From an uncultured Selenomonadaceae bacterium (GTDB taxonomy: Bacteria; Bacillota; Negativicutes; Selenomonadales; Selenomonadaceae): a stretch of 33,178 bases of DNA. The position numbers were made by a program, and so were the translations under genes. The DNA lies in the NCBI GenBank assembly GCA_905234505.1, contig CAJOIA010000026.1, positions 1-33,178 of the forward strand, in the 5' to 3' direction. The notes under the pieces were generated by a model that was not told the origin of the DNA, did no database searches, and saw nothing but the letters and a program-made list of their open reading frames with translations. Below, in pieces: positions 16,437 through 24,599 of the stretch (positions are counted from its first letter, which is position 1; every line of letters starts with the position of its first letter).

Positions 16437-17051
16437 TTATTCAACTCCTACTGCTTTTATCAACGTTCCTAGTGAACCAGGATCAGGCACTAAGAAAAAA
16501 TGTCCGTTAATACCTTCGTCCTCAGCAAGAAATTCAGTTTCAATAACCATAGCTTTATCGCCCATCTGCCCAAGCTGCACTAAAATTACATTCAGAATAG
16601 CGCCAGCAAAATCTATTGCCAAAGCCGGAATACTGGGTAACATCGAGATATGGGTAAAATTGAAGAAAGCATTTAAATAAGCGCCCGAAAGAATATTGCC
16701 AATCTCCATAAGTGCCGATTGATCCATTGAATCGAGAGACTGAGTGGTACCGCGAGGGCGTCCCATAAGAGTATCGACAAGATAAAAAGCACTATGCTGA
16801 GGCATTAAAAACAAAATATTTGAAGGTGCTTTGCCATAAACGCGAAGGAAAATACCAGCAACGACCGTATCAGCACCTCCAACTAAATCGGGAACGTCTT
16901 CAATTGGAATAAAGGCAACTTTCGGGACATTCATATCAATGCGTTTGTTGATAATTTGAGAAAGGGCAGTAGCGGAATTGCCCGCGCCGATATTGCCAAT
17001 TTCGCGCAAGGCGTCAAGCTGAATGGGCGTTAAATCAAATTCGTCTTTCAT
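16437..17051 (-). CDS. cheC: CheY-P phosphatase CheC
   Basis: 204 aa. CheC removes phosphate from CheY-P and partners with CheD in adaptation. Both symmetric phosphatase motifs are intact: E17-x2-N20 in REIGNIGAGNSATAL and E116-x2-N119 in LMEIGNILSGAYLNAF. The frame opens at GTG 17057; ATG 17051 has the AGGTGG Shine-Dalgarno 7 nt upstream and gives MKDEFDLTPIQLDAL, so it is preferred. It lies 12 nt after cheW and 2 nt before cheD. The pair cheC-cheD is a feature of Firmicute-type chemotaxis and absent from enteric bacteria. Confidence 0.96.
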   Translation of the reverse strand: MKDEFDLTPIQLDALREIGNIGAGNSATALSQIINKRIDMNVPKVAFIPIEDVPDLVGGADTVVAGIFLRVYGKAPSNILFLMPQHSAFYLVDTLMGRPRGTTQSLDSMDQSALMEIGNILSGAYLNAFFNFTHISMLPSIPALAIDFAGAILNVILVQLGQMGDKAMVIETEFLAEDEGINGHFFLVPDPGSLGTLIKAVGVE

Positions 17052-17063
17052 ATTCACACCACC

Positions 17064-17540
17064 TTAAGCTGGCAAACCAACAATCTCTTCTAAATTGAGC
17101 ATAATAACAAGACGCCCGTCGATATTACCAATGCCACTTAAAAATTTGCCAATGTCTTTGTCGTTAATTGCTTTTTTGGTATCGACCAATTTGCTGCGAA
17201 TTGTTAAAACCTCGGTAACGCTATCAACCAGCATGCCAACGGGCAAATCGCCGACCGTAACGGTAACAATTCTGGTTTTATCAGTGTATGGGGTAGATTC
17301 AAGCCCCAAGCGTTTTTTTAAATCTATAACCGGCAAAACAGAGCCGCGCAGATTAATAACGCCTTTAATGTAACTGGCGGAGAATGGAACGCGGGTAATA
17401 TCAACCAGGTTGCGAATTTCCTGCACGTGAAAAATATTAACACCGTATTCTTCGTCGCGCAATTTGAAAGCAACAACCTGCATGCCCTCGCCCATGCTAA
17501 TATCTTCGCCCAAATCGTTAGTCAAAGCTTCTTTAGCCAT
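17064..17540 (-). CDS. cheW: Chemotaxis coupling protein CheW
   Basis: 158 aa, single CheW domain (about residues 20-155): VVAFKLRDEEYGVNIFHVQEI, TRVPFSASYIKGVINLRGSVLPVIDLKKRLGL (quoted in part: YIKGVINLRGSVLPVIDL). It links methyl-accepting receptors to CheA in membrane arrays. ATG 17540 has AAGGA 9 nt upstream. Twelve nt separate it from cheA and 12 nt from the cheC ATG. Confidence 0.96.
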   Translation of the reverse strand: MAKEALTNDLGEDISMGEGMQVVAFKLRDEEYGVNIFHVQEIRNLVDITRVPFSASYIKGVINLRGSVLPVIDLKKRLGLESTPYTDKTRIVTVTVGDLPVGMLVDSVTEVLTIRSKLVDTKKAINDKDIGKFLSGIGNIDGRLVIMLNLEEIVGLPA

Positions 17541-17552
17541 ATTAACACATCC

Positions 17553-19691
17553 TTACTGCATCATAGTAGCAACGTCGAGAATGAGAGCAATTCTGCCGTC
17601 GCCAAGAACAGTTGCGCCGGAGAACATTTTCAAGCCCATAAATAAATTGCCGAGTGTCTTAATAACAATTTCCTGCTGACCAATCAATTTATCGACAACC
17701 AAGCCTGCTTTAGCCTCGCCGCTATGAACAACCACAACAAAAATTTCGTCCCAGTCTTTAACGTGCGGCACAGCAAGCGTTTCTTCCATTCTAATAATCG
17801 GAATAATTTCACCGCGCAAAACAATAACTTCGCGATTTTGCACAGTTTTAATATCTTCCGGCTGAATAGAAATTGTACTGTCAATAGAACCGAGCGGAAT
17901 AGCATACATTTCGTCTTGAACACGAACCATCATTGCTTGAATAATAGCAAGGGTAAGCGGCAATTTAATTTTAAAAATAGAGCCTTCATTAACGTGGGTT
18001 TCAACGTCAACGTGACCGGAAAGTGCTTCGATTTTGGAACGAACAACATCCATACCGACGCCACGACCGGAAATATCGGAAATTTTTTCAGCTGTAGAAA
18101 AACCTGGCAGGAAGATAATTCTAACTGCGTCTTGGTCATCCATTCTTTCAACTTCGTCTTGAGTGTAAAGTCCTTTTTCGACGGCTTTTTTACGAATAAC
18201 ATTAGCGTCAATACCTTTGCCATCGTCAGTAACCATAATGACAACGTTATTGCCTTCGTGGCGGGCGATTAATTTAACTTCACCAACGCGGGGCTTACCT
18301 TTAGCAACGCGGTCATCGGGCATTTCAATGCCATGATCGAGTGAATTTCTGAGCAAATGCATGATGGGGTCGCCGATTTCGTCAATAACGGTACGGTCAA
18401 GTTCGGTTTCCTCACCTTCAATGGTAAGGTTAATTTCCTTGTTCAGTTCCTTAGTAACGTCGCGAACCATACGCGGGAAGCGGTTAAACACTTGGCTGAC
18501 CGGAACCATACGAACCTTCATAACGATATTCTGCAAATCGGTAGTAACTCGATCCATCTGTTCGAGCGTTTCAGTGAGTTCAGCTATTCTATGCGTTTGT
18601 CCAATTTGTTCAATGCGAACTTTATTAATAACCAGCTCGCCCATTAAATTCATCAAAATATCGAGTTTATCAATATCGACGCGGACGGATTGGCTAGCAT
18701 GGCTTTTTTTCTGAGCACCGGCACCGCCACTAGCATTAGCAGGAGCAGCAGGTTTAGCCGCTGGTTTTGGAGCAGGCGCCGGAGCATTAGCAGGAGCGGC
18801 AGGAGCAGCAGCTGGCGCGGGTGCAGGAGCAGCAGCGGCAGCAGGCGCTGGGGCAGGAGCGGCAGCTTTTTTAGCGTCGGGGTCAACTACATAAGTTACC
18901 GCGCTTTCAACTTCAGAAACATTCATAGCCGCTTCTTTAACAGCGGATTCTTCGCCGTCCGTGATTAAAAGCACGTCGAACGAGCGATCAAATTTTTCTT
19001 GTTCAAGTTCCTCAGCGGCTGGTACAGATTTTATAACTTCTCCGACTTCGTCAAGGGCATTCATAACCATGTATGAACGCGCAGATTTGAGCAAGCAGTT
19101 TGCAGCAAGCGTAACCACCAAATGGATACCTCGAAGACCGCTAGTCGTTGCCTCGCGAATAACTGTTTTTTCAGTTTCAGTCAAATCAAGAACTTCATTA
19201 GGATCTTCAGCCGCCGGTTGAGCAGCCGGTGCAGTTGCCGCAGGTTGAGCCGCTGGAGCAGCCGCCGCCGCTGGTTGAGGTATTGGTGCTGGTGAAGAAG
19301 GTGCTCCGCCGCCTTTTAAAATCGAAGATAACTTTGCAACCAAATCTGAAACGTCAACGAGATCTTCGGGGTCGCCGTTGCCGACGTTATCAATCATTTG
19401 TTCGAGTGAGTCAACGCATTTAAAAAGCGTATCAACGATATCTTCATTGATTTTAAGTTGTTCTTTGCGAAGGGCGTCAAGGACGTCTTCCATTTCGTGA
19501 GTAAGTTCGGCAATTTTGTTATATCCCATAGTGGCGGACATACCTTTAAGAGTATGAGCATTACGGAATATTTCATTGAGCACAGACAAATCACTGGAGT
19601 TATCTTCTAGACCGAGCAGACCGTCGTTAAGGGATTGTAGATGTTCGTGCGATTCGTCCAGAAACATCTCCATGTATTGATTAGTTTCCAT
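17553..19691 (-). CDS. cheA: Chemotaxis sensor histidine kinase CheA
   Basis: 712 aa with all CheA domains. The Hpt domain (1-105) has phospho-accepting His46 in NAHTLKGMSATMG. A CheY/CheB-binding P2-like domain spans about 165-272, flanked by two Ala/Pro low-complexity linkers (129-162 and 273-327). The dimerisation helices (about 335-400) read DIDKLDILMNLMGELVINK. The HATPase domain (about 400-565) has HLLRNSLDHGIE, DDGKGID and SGRGVGMDVV. A C-terminal CheW-like domain follows (about 570-712). It phosphorylates CheY and CheB in response to receptors. ATG 19691 has AGGAGG 7 nt upstream. The 86-nt leader after cheB contains a heptad-repeat hairpin. Confidence 0.97.
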   Translation of the reverse strand: METNQYMEMFLDESHEHLQSLNDGLLGLEDNSSDLSVLNEIFRNAHTLKGMSATMGYNKIAELTHEMEDVLDALRKEQLKINEDIVDTLFKCVDSLEQMIDNVGNGDPEDLVDVSDLVAKLSSILKGGGAPSSPAPIPQPAAAAAPAAQPAATAPAAQPAAEDPNEVLDLTETEKTVIREATTSGLRGIHLVVTLAANCLLKSARSYMVMNALDEVGEVIKSVPAAEELEQEKFDRSFDVLLITDGEESAVKEAAMNVSEVESAVTYVVDPDAKKAAAPAPAPAAAAAPAPAPAAAPAAPANAPAPAPKPAAKPAAPANASGGAGAQKKSHASQSVRVDIDKLDILMNLMGELVINKVRIEQIGQTHRIAELTETLEQMDRVTTDLQNIVMKVRMVPVSQVFNRFPRMVRDVTKELNKEINLTIEGEETELDRTVIDEIGDPIMHLLRNSLDHGIEMPDDRVAKGKPRVGEVKLIARHEGNNVVIMVTDDGKGIDANVIRKKAVEKGLYTQDEVERMDDQDAVRIIFLPGFSTAEKISDISGRGVGMDVVRSKIEALSGHVDVETHVNEGSIFKIKLPLTLAIIQAMMVRVQDEMYAIPLGSIDSTISIQPEDIKTVQNREVIVLRGEIIPIIRMEETLAVPHVKDWDEIFVVVVHSGEAKAGLVVDKLIGQQEIVIKTLGNLFMGLKMFSGATVLGDGRIALILDVATMMQ

Positions 19692-19708
19692 TCATATTCC
19701 TCCTGTTT

Positions 19709-19768
19709 AGGTTATAGGCTACAGGCTATAGGTTAGGAAAGGAACTCTAAATCCATAACCTAAGACCT
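19709..19768. repeat. Heptad tandem repeat with inverted arm in the cheB-cheA gap
   Basis: Four head-to-tail 7-mers of pattern AGGYTAN (AGGTTAT, AGGCTAC, AGGCTAT, AGGTTAG at 19709-19736) are followed after 18 nt by inverted copies (ATAACCT 19755-19761, AAGACCT 19762-19768). The inner arms can pair over 8 bp with one bulge. It fills the gap between cheB and cheA. A similar heptad array occurs at 25902-25980. Confidence 0.7.
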
Positions 19769-19777
19769 AAAACTATT

Positions 19778-20929
19778 TTAACGTCGAACAGCTTCAACGA
19801 TAGCCTCCGCGATTTTAATAAGTGGTTGAATTTCATCAGCGAGTCCCGCATCAACAACAGATTTTGGCATTCCATAGACAACGCAACTTTGCTCGTCCTG
19901 CGCGATGGAATACCCGCCGCAAGCCTTAATTTTTTTCATACCTTCGCAACCGTCCGAGCCCATTCCGGTCATAATTACAGCAACTAAATCTTTGCCGAAT
20001 TGTGCGGCGGAATCGTACATAACATTAACTGCGGGGCGATGGTTGCCAACGGGCGGCTCTTGACTTAAAACTATTTTTCTATTATTCGCCATTGGAGCAA
20101 TACGCAAATGAAAATTACCGGGCGCTATATATACTTGCCCGTCCTTGATAATTTCGTCATTTTCGGCTTCTTTAACAGCAATTTCACTAATTGAATTAAG
20201 CCTGTCAGCCAAAGATTTTGTGAAACCGGCAGGCATATGTTGAACGACGACTACTCCGCAGGGTAAATTTCCCGGTAAACGTGTTATAACGGCTTGCAAA
20301 GCTTGAGGACCGCCGGTTGAAGTACCAATTACCACAAGCTTTTTTCCTGTCGGGGCTAATGGCGCGGTAACTTTTGTTGCCATTATTGACGATGTAAAAG
20401 TGGGTTTTTGCCCCAGTGTCAATCCGGTTCTCCGCCTGGATTCTATAAATTTCTGAACTGCTGATTCTGAACCTTTTGTCTTTGGTGTATAAATCAATGG
20501 TTTAGTATCGGCGGAATTAGCTCTGCCTTTTGATACGTGAGCCTGAGCTGCTTCACGGCATTTTTCGAGAATTTCATCTTGAATACTATCTATCTTAGAA
20601 ATTGGTCCGCCAGCTTTACTAACGAAATCTACAGCACCCAAAGCCAACGCCCTAACCGTGGCGTCTGTGCCGTGTTGTGTCATGCTGCTAACCATAATTA
20701 CCGGCAGAGGGCAATCTTCCATTATCACTGCCAAAGCTTCGAGTCCGTCCATTACTGGCATATTTACATCAAGCGTTAATACATCTGGCTTTAATTTTTT
20801 TACTTTATCGATTGTGTCTTTCCCGTTGACTGCTGTGCCAACAACTTGGAAGTCGCTTTGCCCGTTGAACATATCGGACAAGACTTTTCGCATAAATGCC
20901 GAGTCGTCAGCAATCAATACACGAATCAT
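19778..20929 (-). CDS. cheB: Chemotaxis response regulator, protein-glutamate methylesterase CheB
   Basis: 383 aa. The N-terminal receiver (1-120) has the acidic pair ADDSAFM and phospho-acceptor Asp54 in LTLDVNMPVMDG. The C-terminal methylesterase domain (about 195-380) carries the Ser of GTSTGGPQAL, the His of VVVQHMPAGFT and the Asp of TGMGSDGCEGM. It removes receptor methyl groups during adaptation. The frame opens at GTG 20938, but AAAGGAG lies 8 nt before ATG 20929, which is preferred. It is the first gene of the chemotaxis run. Upstream (20930-21029) only a weak promoter-like TACAAT at 20976-20981 is seen, so read-through from the HAD gene is possible. flhA/flhF, which precede cheB in B. 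subtilis, are not here. Confidence 0.97.
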   Translation of the reverse strand: MIRVLIADDSAFMRKVLSDMFNGQSDFQVVGTAVNGKDTIDKVKKLKPDVLTLDVNMPVMDGLEALAVIMEDCPLPVIMVSSMTQHGTDATVRALALGAVDFVSKAGGPISKIDSIQDEILEKCREAAQAHVSKGRANSADTKPLIYTPKTKGSESAVQKFIESRRRTGLTLGQKPTFTSSIMATKVTAPLAPTGKKLVVIGTSTGGPQALQAVITRLPGNLPCGVVVVQHMPAGFTKSLADRLNSISEIAVKEAENDEIIKDGQVYIAPGNFHLRIAPMANNRKIVLSQEPPVGNHRPAVNVMYDSAAQFGKDLVAVIMTGMGSDGCEGMKKIKACGGYSIAQDEQSCVVYGMPKSVVDAGLADEIQPLIKIAEAIVEAVRR

Positions 20930-21029
20930 CAGCGTCACTCCTTTTCCTAACGCCGCGACAACATTTCAAACAATTATTGTATACTATTCGCCTGTCTTAA
21001 AAAAGTTCCTTCATTAATTCAACAAATTT

Positions 21030-21668
21030 TTAACGAATAGCCTTTGCTGCGTCGCTTAAACTGGCGTAAATCCCTGTACAAAGTTTCTTAATTTCGTCAT
21101 TTGGCTGATTGGTATCGGGAATCATAATTGCTGCGCAACCCGCTCTGTACGCTCCGCGAATCCCATTAAATGAATCCTCAAAAACGTAGCAATCTTCCGG
21201 TGGCAAATTAATAGCTTCAGCCGCTTTCAAAAAAATGTCGGGCGCGGGTTTCCCGTTTTTTATATTGTCGCCGCCGATTATCGCGTCAAAATAATTTCTG
21301 ATATTAGTCTTAGTCAAATTCTGCTCCACAAGCCACGCGGGCGAGGAACTTGCCACAGCTATTTTTACGCCATTGTCTTTGAATAACTTCAAAATCTCTT
21401 CCACGCCAATCATCAATTCAACGCCATTTGCAAAAATACTTTGCGCTGAATCTACCACGTGCTTAAAAAATTTTTCAATGTCAATTTCAGGATAAAATTC
21501 TTGAATCATCTGCCTACAATATTTATCGCTGCCGCCGCTCACCTTCGACGCCAATTCAGCACCATTATCTTTACCAAAAATTTTAGCCGTATCAATCCAC
21601 ACTTGCCTATAAACTTTCTCGGTATTAAAAAGCAAACCATCCATATCAAAAATTGCGCCTTTTTTCAT
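21030..21668 (-). CDS. HAD superfamily (subfamily IA) sugar-phosphatase/beta-phosphoglucomutase-like hydrolase
   Basis: 212 aa. Motif I is DMDGLLFNTE (residues 8-17, nucleophile Asp8 and acid Asp10). A helical cap follows (about 15-85), then motif II VASSSPAW near residue 105, motif III Lys in NGKPAPDIFL and motif IV VFEDSFNGIRGA near residue 161. Such enzymes act on small phosphorylated metabolites; beta-phosphoglucomutases and sugar phosphatases share this layout and cannot be told apart here. ATG 21668 follows AAAGGAG by 8 nt. It lies upstream of cheB on the same strand with a 100-nt gap; a functional link to chemotaxis is not evident. Confidence 0.88.
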   Translation of the reverse strand: MKKGAIFDMDGLLFNTEKVYRQVWIDTAKIFGKDNGAELASKVSGGSDKYCRQMIQEFYPEIDIEKFFKHVVDSAQSIFANGVELMIGVEEILKLFKDNGVKIAVASSSPAWLVEQNLTKTNIRNYFDAIIGGDNIKNGKPAPDIFLKAAEAINLPPEDCYVFEDSFNGIRGAYRAGCAAIMIPDTNQPNDEIKKLCTGIYASLSDAAKAIR

Positions 21669-21860
21669 GGTAATCTCCTTTCAAAATGTTAATCGGCATT
21701 TCTTTCTTTTTGTAAAAATAAAGAAACGCCTGTCAAAGAAAGAAAAACAAAATAGGATCGGTTCCGCGAGATCAGACAAGAGCGATTAAAAAATAACATA
21801 CAGCCGCGCAAATTTTCAATCCTGAAAATGGCGCGGACGGCGCGCGTCCCTGCGCGCCTC
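21669..21860. repeat. Intergenic stretch with degenerate hairpin repeats
   Basis: Between tsaC and the HAD gene, with no coding frame. It holds a near-perfect hairpin at 21695-21730 (GGCATTTCTTT paired with AAAGAAACGCC, extended by TTTTT/AAAAA) and a nearby purine run (AAAGAAAGAAAAAC). There is also a TTTTCA/TGAAAA mini-hairpin about 21812-21829, and overlapping GC-rich inverted repeats at 21835-21858 (GGCGCGC / GCGCGCC and GGACG / CGTCC). The GC-rich part lies just past the tsaC stop but lacks a T run, so I do not call it an intrinsic terminator. Confidence 0.55.
21709..21736 (-). promoter_or_regulatory. Possible promoter of the HAD gene
   Basis: TTGACA (21731-21736), 16-bp spacer, TACAAA (21709-21714) on the minus strand. 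The -35 box is perfect, the -10 box weak, and the whole overlaps the hairpin repeat at 21695-21730. Confidence 0.4.
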
Positions 21861-22478
21861 TTAATCACATAGGGATTTATTTATGTCAGATATACTAATT
21901 GTACCTTGACGCAAAACTTTTATTCCATCTGTTAAGTCTAATACTGTTGAAGATATTCCTACCAAACATTCGCCACCATCCAAAATCATCCGTACCCTGC
22001 CGCTTAAATTATCAAAAACCTCTCGCGCAGTAATAGGCGCCGCCTCTCCAGAAATATTCGCACTCGGCGCTGCTATAGCTCTGCCTGATATCTTTATCAA
22101 GTCCTGCGCGATCTTATTATCAGGAAAGCGTATACCTACACCCTTACTGCCGCATGTTACAAAATCAGGTACAATATCTTTTTTCGGTAATATTAATGTC
22201 AATGGTCCAGGACAAAATTTTTTAATCAATTTCTCTGCCACCGACGATATTTCCGCCAATTCCGCTATCTGAGTAAAATCAGCAACATGCAATGTTAACG
22301 GCTTATTCTGCGGTCTCCCTTTCGCTATGTAAATTTTTCGGCAAGCCTCTACATTCAAACCATCAGCGCCGAGCCCGTAAACAGTTTCAGTTGGAAACGC
22401 AACCAATTCACCGCGCCTAATCATTTCACCTGCGCGAAGCATATTTTCAGTGGTCGGCAAAAATATTTCTGTCGTCAT
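21861..22478 (-). CDS. tsaC: L-threonylcarbamoyladenylate synthase (YrdC/Sua5 family, short form)
   Basis: 205 aa, a single YrdC domain without the extra Sua5 C-terminal domain. It makes threonylcarbamoyl-AMP from Thr, bicarbonate and ATP for the t6A37 tRNA modification. Recognisable segments are RGELVAFPTETVYGLGADG (about 18-36), KGRPQNKPLTLHV (about 50-62), GIRFPDN and AAPSANISGEAAP (about 133-145). The frame opens at TTG 22487; ATG 22478 forms a 4-nt ATGA overlap with the prmC stop and is preferred. It completes the prfA-prmC-tsaC run. Confidence 0.94.
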   Translation of the reverse strand: MTTEIFLPTTENMLRAGEMIRRGELVAFPTETVYGLGADGLNVEACRKIYIAKGRPQNKPLTLHVADFTQIAELAEISSVAEKLIKKFCPGPLTLILPKKDIVPDFVTCGSKGVGIRFPDNKIAQDLIKISGRAIAAPSANISGEAAPITAREVFDNLSGRVRMILDGGECLVGISSTVLDLTDGIKVLRQGTISISDINKSLCD

Positions 22479-23332
22479 TTTTTCCAAGCCGCTACAACCC
22501 TATCAATATTTGCCAAGTCTTTCCAAATTTGAATAGCGCCAAAGCTGCCGTTAGCCTTCAACAATTCAATAACCGGTTCAGATTGATCTATGCCCACTTC
22601 AAAAACTATAAAGCCCTTGTCATTGAGAAATTCGGGCGCAGTGTCAATAATTTGCTTGTAAAAGTCTAAGCCGTCCGTGCCGCCATCAAGTGCACCATGT
22701 GGCTCAAATGAAATTTCCGGCTGAAGTGTTTTAAATTTGCCGCTTGGAATGTACGGCGGATTCGAGACAATTACGTCAAATTTTTGTCCATTCAGCGGCT
22801 CAAGCAAATTACCCTCATAAAAATTAATTCTGTCAGACACGTTAAATTTTTCCGCGTTAAATTCGGCAACGTCCAGAGCATTTCTTGAAATATCAACAGC
22901 CGCAGCCGTGATTCTATCAATGTATTTCAAAATAGAAATGCAAATAGCGCCGCTACCAGTGCCAATGTCAGCTAATTTCAAGTCGCCGCTGTATTCTTGC
23001 AAATGTTCAATTACGCCCTGCGCGAGTACTTCGGTATCTTGGCGAGGAATTAAAACGTCGTTTGTCACGGCAAAATTCATTCCCATAAATTCTTTGTGCC
23101 CCGTCAAGTAAGCCACCGGAATATGTTCAAGGCGGCGGGCAATTAATTTGTCGTAGCGAACAATCTGCGCTTCTTCTAAATCTCGCGCAATGTGGACATA
23201 AAGAGCAAGTCTGCGGGTGTTTAGAACGTAAGCAAGCAAAACTTCGGCGTCAAGGCGCGCATTTTCAATTCCAACTTCAGTAAGCTTTGCTGTCGCCTCA
23301 TTCAATTTTTGAGCAATAGTCATTCCGTTCAA
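22475..23332 (-). CDS. prmC: Release factor glutamine methyltransferase
   Basis: 285 aa. PrmC methylates the Gln of the GGQ motif in release factors, and its target RF1 is encoded directly upstream. The helical N-terminal domain (1-85) is followed by a SAM-binding Rossmann domain with LADIGTGSGAICISIL (near residue 120) and the catalytic VSNPPYIPSG (about residue 190). The start is TTG 23332, with AGGAGG 8 nt upstream; the next Met (23323) is too far from that site. Confidence 0.95.
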   Translation of the reverse strand: MNGMTIAQKLNEATAKLTEVGIENARLDAEVLLAYVLNTRRLALYVHIARDLEEAQIVRYDKLIARRLEHIPVAYLTGHKEFMGMNFAVTNDVLIPRQDTEVLAQGVIEHLQEYSGDLKLADIGTGSGAICISILKYIDRITAAAVDISRNALDVAEFNAEKFNVSDRINFYEGNLLEPLNGQKFDVIVSNPPYIPSGKFKTLQPEISFEPHGALDGGTDGLDFYKQIIDTAPEFLNDKGFIVFEVGIDQSEPVIELLKANGSFGAIQIWKDLANIDRVVAAWKK

Positions 23333-23356
23333 AATATTTCCCTCCTTAAAAAAACT

Positions 23357-24433
23357 TTAAATCATATCGTCGCTAATCGATAATTTCTTCGACTGGTCGG
23401 CGGTAATAAGCGCGGAAATTAATTCGTCAAGGTCGCCATTTAGCACGCTGTCCAATTTGTAAAGCGTCAAATTTATTCTGTGGTCGGTAACTCTACCTTG
23501 CGGAAAATTATATGTTCTTATGCGCTCGCTGCGATCGCCGCTTCCCACTTGATTTTTTCGATCGGCGGCTATGGCTTCATTTTGCTCACGCACGGCTAAA
23601 TCTTTAACTCTGGCGCGCAATACGCGCATAGCTTTTTCCTTATTCTTAAGCTGAGATTTCTCATCTTGACATTGAACAACAATTCCGCTTGGCAAATGCG
23701 TAATGCGAATGGCGCTTTCAGTTTTATTAACATATTGCCCTCCCGCGCCGCTCGCGCAGTACGTATCAATTCTCAAATCTGCCGGATTTATTTCAACTTC
23801 AACTTCTTCTGCTTCCGGCAAAACTGCAACAGTTACCGCGCTGGTATGTATTCTTCCGCTAGATTCAGTCACAGGCACTCGTTGCACGCGGTGAGTTCCA
23901 CTTTCATATTTCAATTTACTGTAAGCGCCGACGCCGTCAACTGTAAACGAAATTTCTTTGAAACCGCCAATCGTCGTAGCATTTGAATCGACAATATCAA
24001 CTTTCCAGCCTTGCCGCTCGCTGTAGCGCGTGTACATTCTGAATAAATCGCCAGCGAAAAGTGCTGCCTCTTCGCCGCCAACTCCGCCGCGTATTTCCAC
24101 GATAACGTTTTTGTCGTCATTTGGATCTTTCGGCAAAAGCAAAATCGGCAATTCCTTATCAAAGTTAGCCTTTCTTTTTTTCAATTCATTCATTTCTTCG
24201 GCGGCAAGATTTTTCAGCTCTTCATCTTCGGCGGTTTCGATTAAATTTTTATCTTCGTCAATCTGCGCGAGGATTTTTTTATATTCGCGGATTTTCTGAA
24301 CAATCGGCTCTAAACTGGAAAGTTCGCGCGTCAATTTGGTAAATCTGTCCACTTCAGAAATAATTGTAGGGTCTCCGAGTTGCGATTCAATTTCGCGAAA
24401 TCTATCTTCAACTTTTTGCAATTTATCAAGCAA
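23357..24433 (-). CDS. prfA: Peptide chain release factor 1
   Basis: 358 aa. RF1 recognises UAA/UAG through the PxT motif ([13 protein letters not shown]) and releases the peptide with GGQ ([13 protein letters not shown]), whose Gln is the PrmC target. The N-terminal helical domain and the C-terminal [14 protein letters not shown] are standard. The frame opens at GTG 24442 inside the AGAGGTG Shine-Dalgarno; TTG 24433 has 6-nt spacing and yields [12 protein letters not shown], the usual RF1 start, so it is chosen. Promoter at 24471-24499. Confidence 0.97.
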   Translation of the reverse strand: MLDKLQKVEDRFREIESQLGDPTIISEVDRFTKLTRELSSLEPIVQKIREYKKILAQIDEDKNLIETAEDEELKNLAAEEMNELKKRKANFDKELPILLLPKDPNDDKNVIVEIRGGVGGEEAALFAGDLFRMYTRYSERQGWKVDIVDSNATTIGGFKEISFTVDGVGAYSKLKYESGTHRVQRVPVTESSGRIHTSAVTVAVLPEAEEVEVEINPADLRIDTYCASGAGGQYVNKTESAIRITHLPSGIVVQCQDEKSQLKNKEKAMRVLRARVKDLAVREQNEAIAADRKNQVGSGDRSERIRTYNFPQGRVTDHRINLTLYKLDSVLNGDLDELISALITADQSKKLSISDDMI

Positions 24434-24470
24434 GTGCGTCACCTCTTTTCAAAAAAATTATAATGAATAT

Positions 24471-24499
24471 ATTCTACACTTTTCACGGCAATTAGGCAA
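24471..24499 (-). promoter_or_regulatory. Promoter of prfA-prmC-tsaC
   Basis: TTGCCT (24494-24499), 17-bp spacer, TAGAAT (24471-24476) on the minus strand, about 38 nt before the TTG start. It is divergent from the paaK promoter 25 bp away. Confidence 0.6.
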
Positions 24500-24523
24500 T
24501 TATCAATCTTTCTAAAAAAAATC

Positions 24524-24552
24524 TTGAAACATAGCGCAGCAGGAAATATAAT
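24524..24552 (+). promoter_or_regulatory. Promoter of paaK
   Basis: TTGAAA (24524-24529), 17-bp spacer, TATAAT (24547-24552), about 47 nt upstream of ATG 24600. Strong match. Confidence 0.75.
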
Positions 24553-24599
24553 ACGCGCGGTATAAGTTCTAGCTTTATTTTTGAAAGTGAGGCAGATTT

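Noticed and set aside
17724-18968. Several plus-strand frames inside cheA, including Ser/Arg/Trp-rich translations
   Set aside because: They are shadows of the cheA coding strand, especially of its Ala/Pro linkers, and have no Shine-Dalgarno context of their own.
20939-21029. Sigma-28 promoter upstream of cheB
   Set aside because: GGCGAATAG resembles the GCCGATAA box only weakly and no TAAA box stands at the right distance.
21835-21858. GC-rich palindromes after tsaC as an intrinsic terminator
   Set aside because: They lack a T run on the minus strand. Kept only as part of the repeat stretch.
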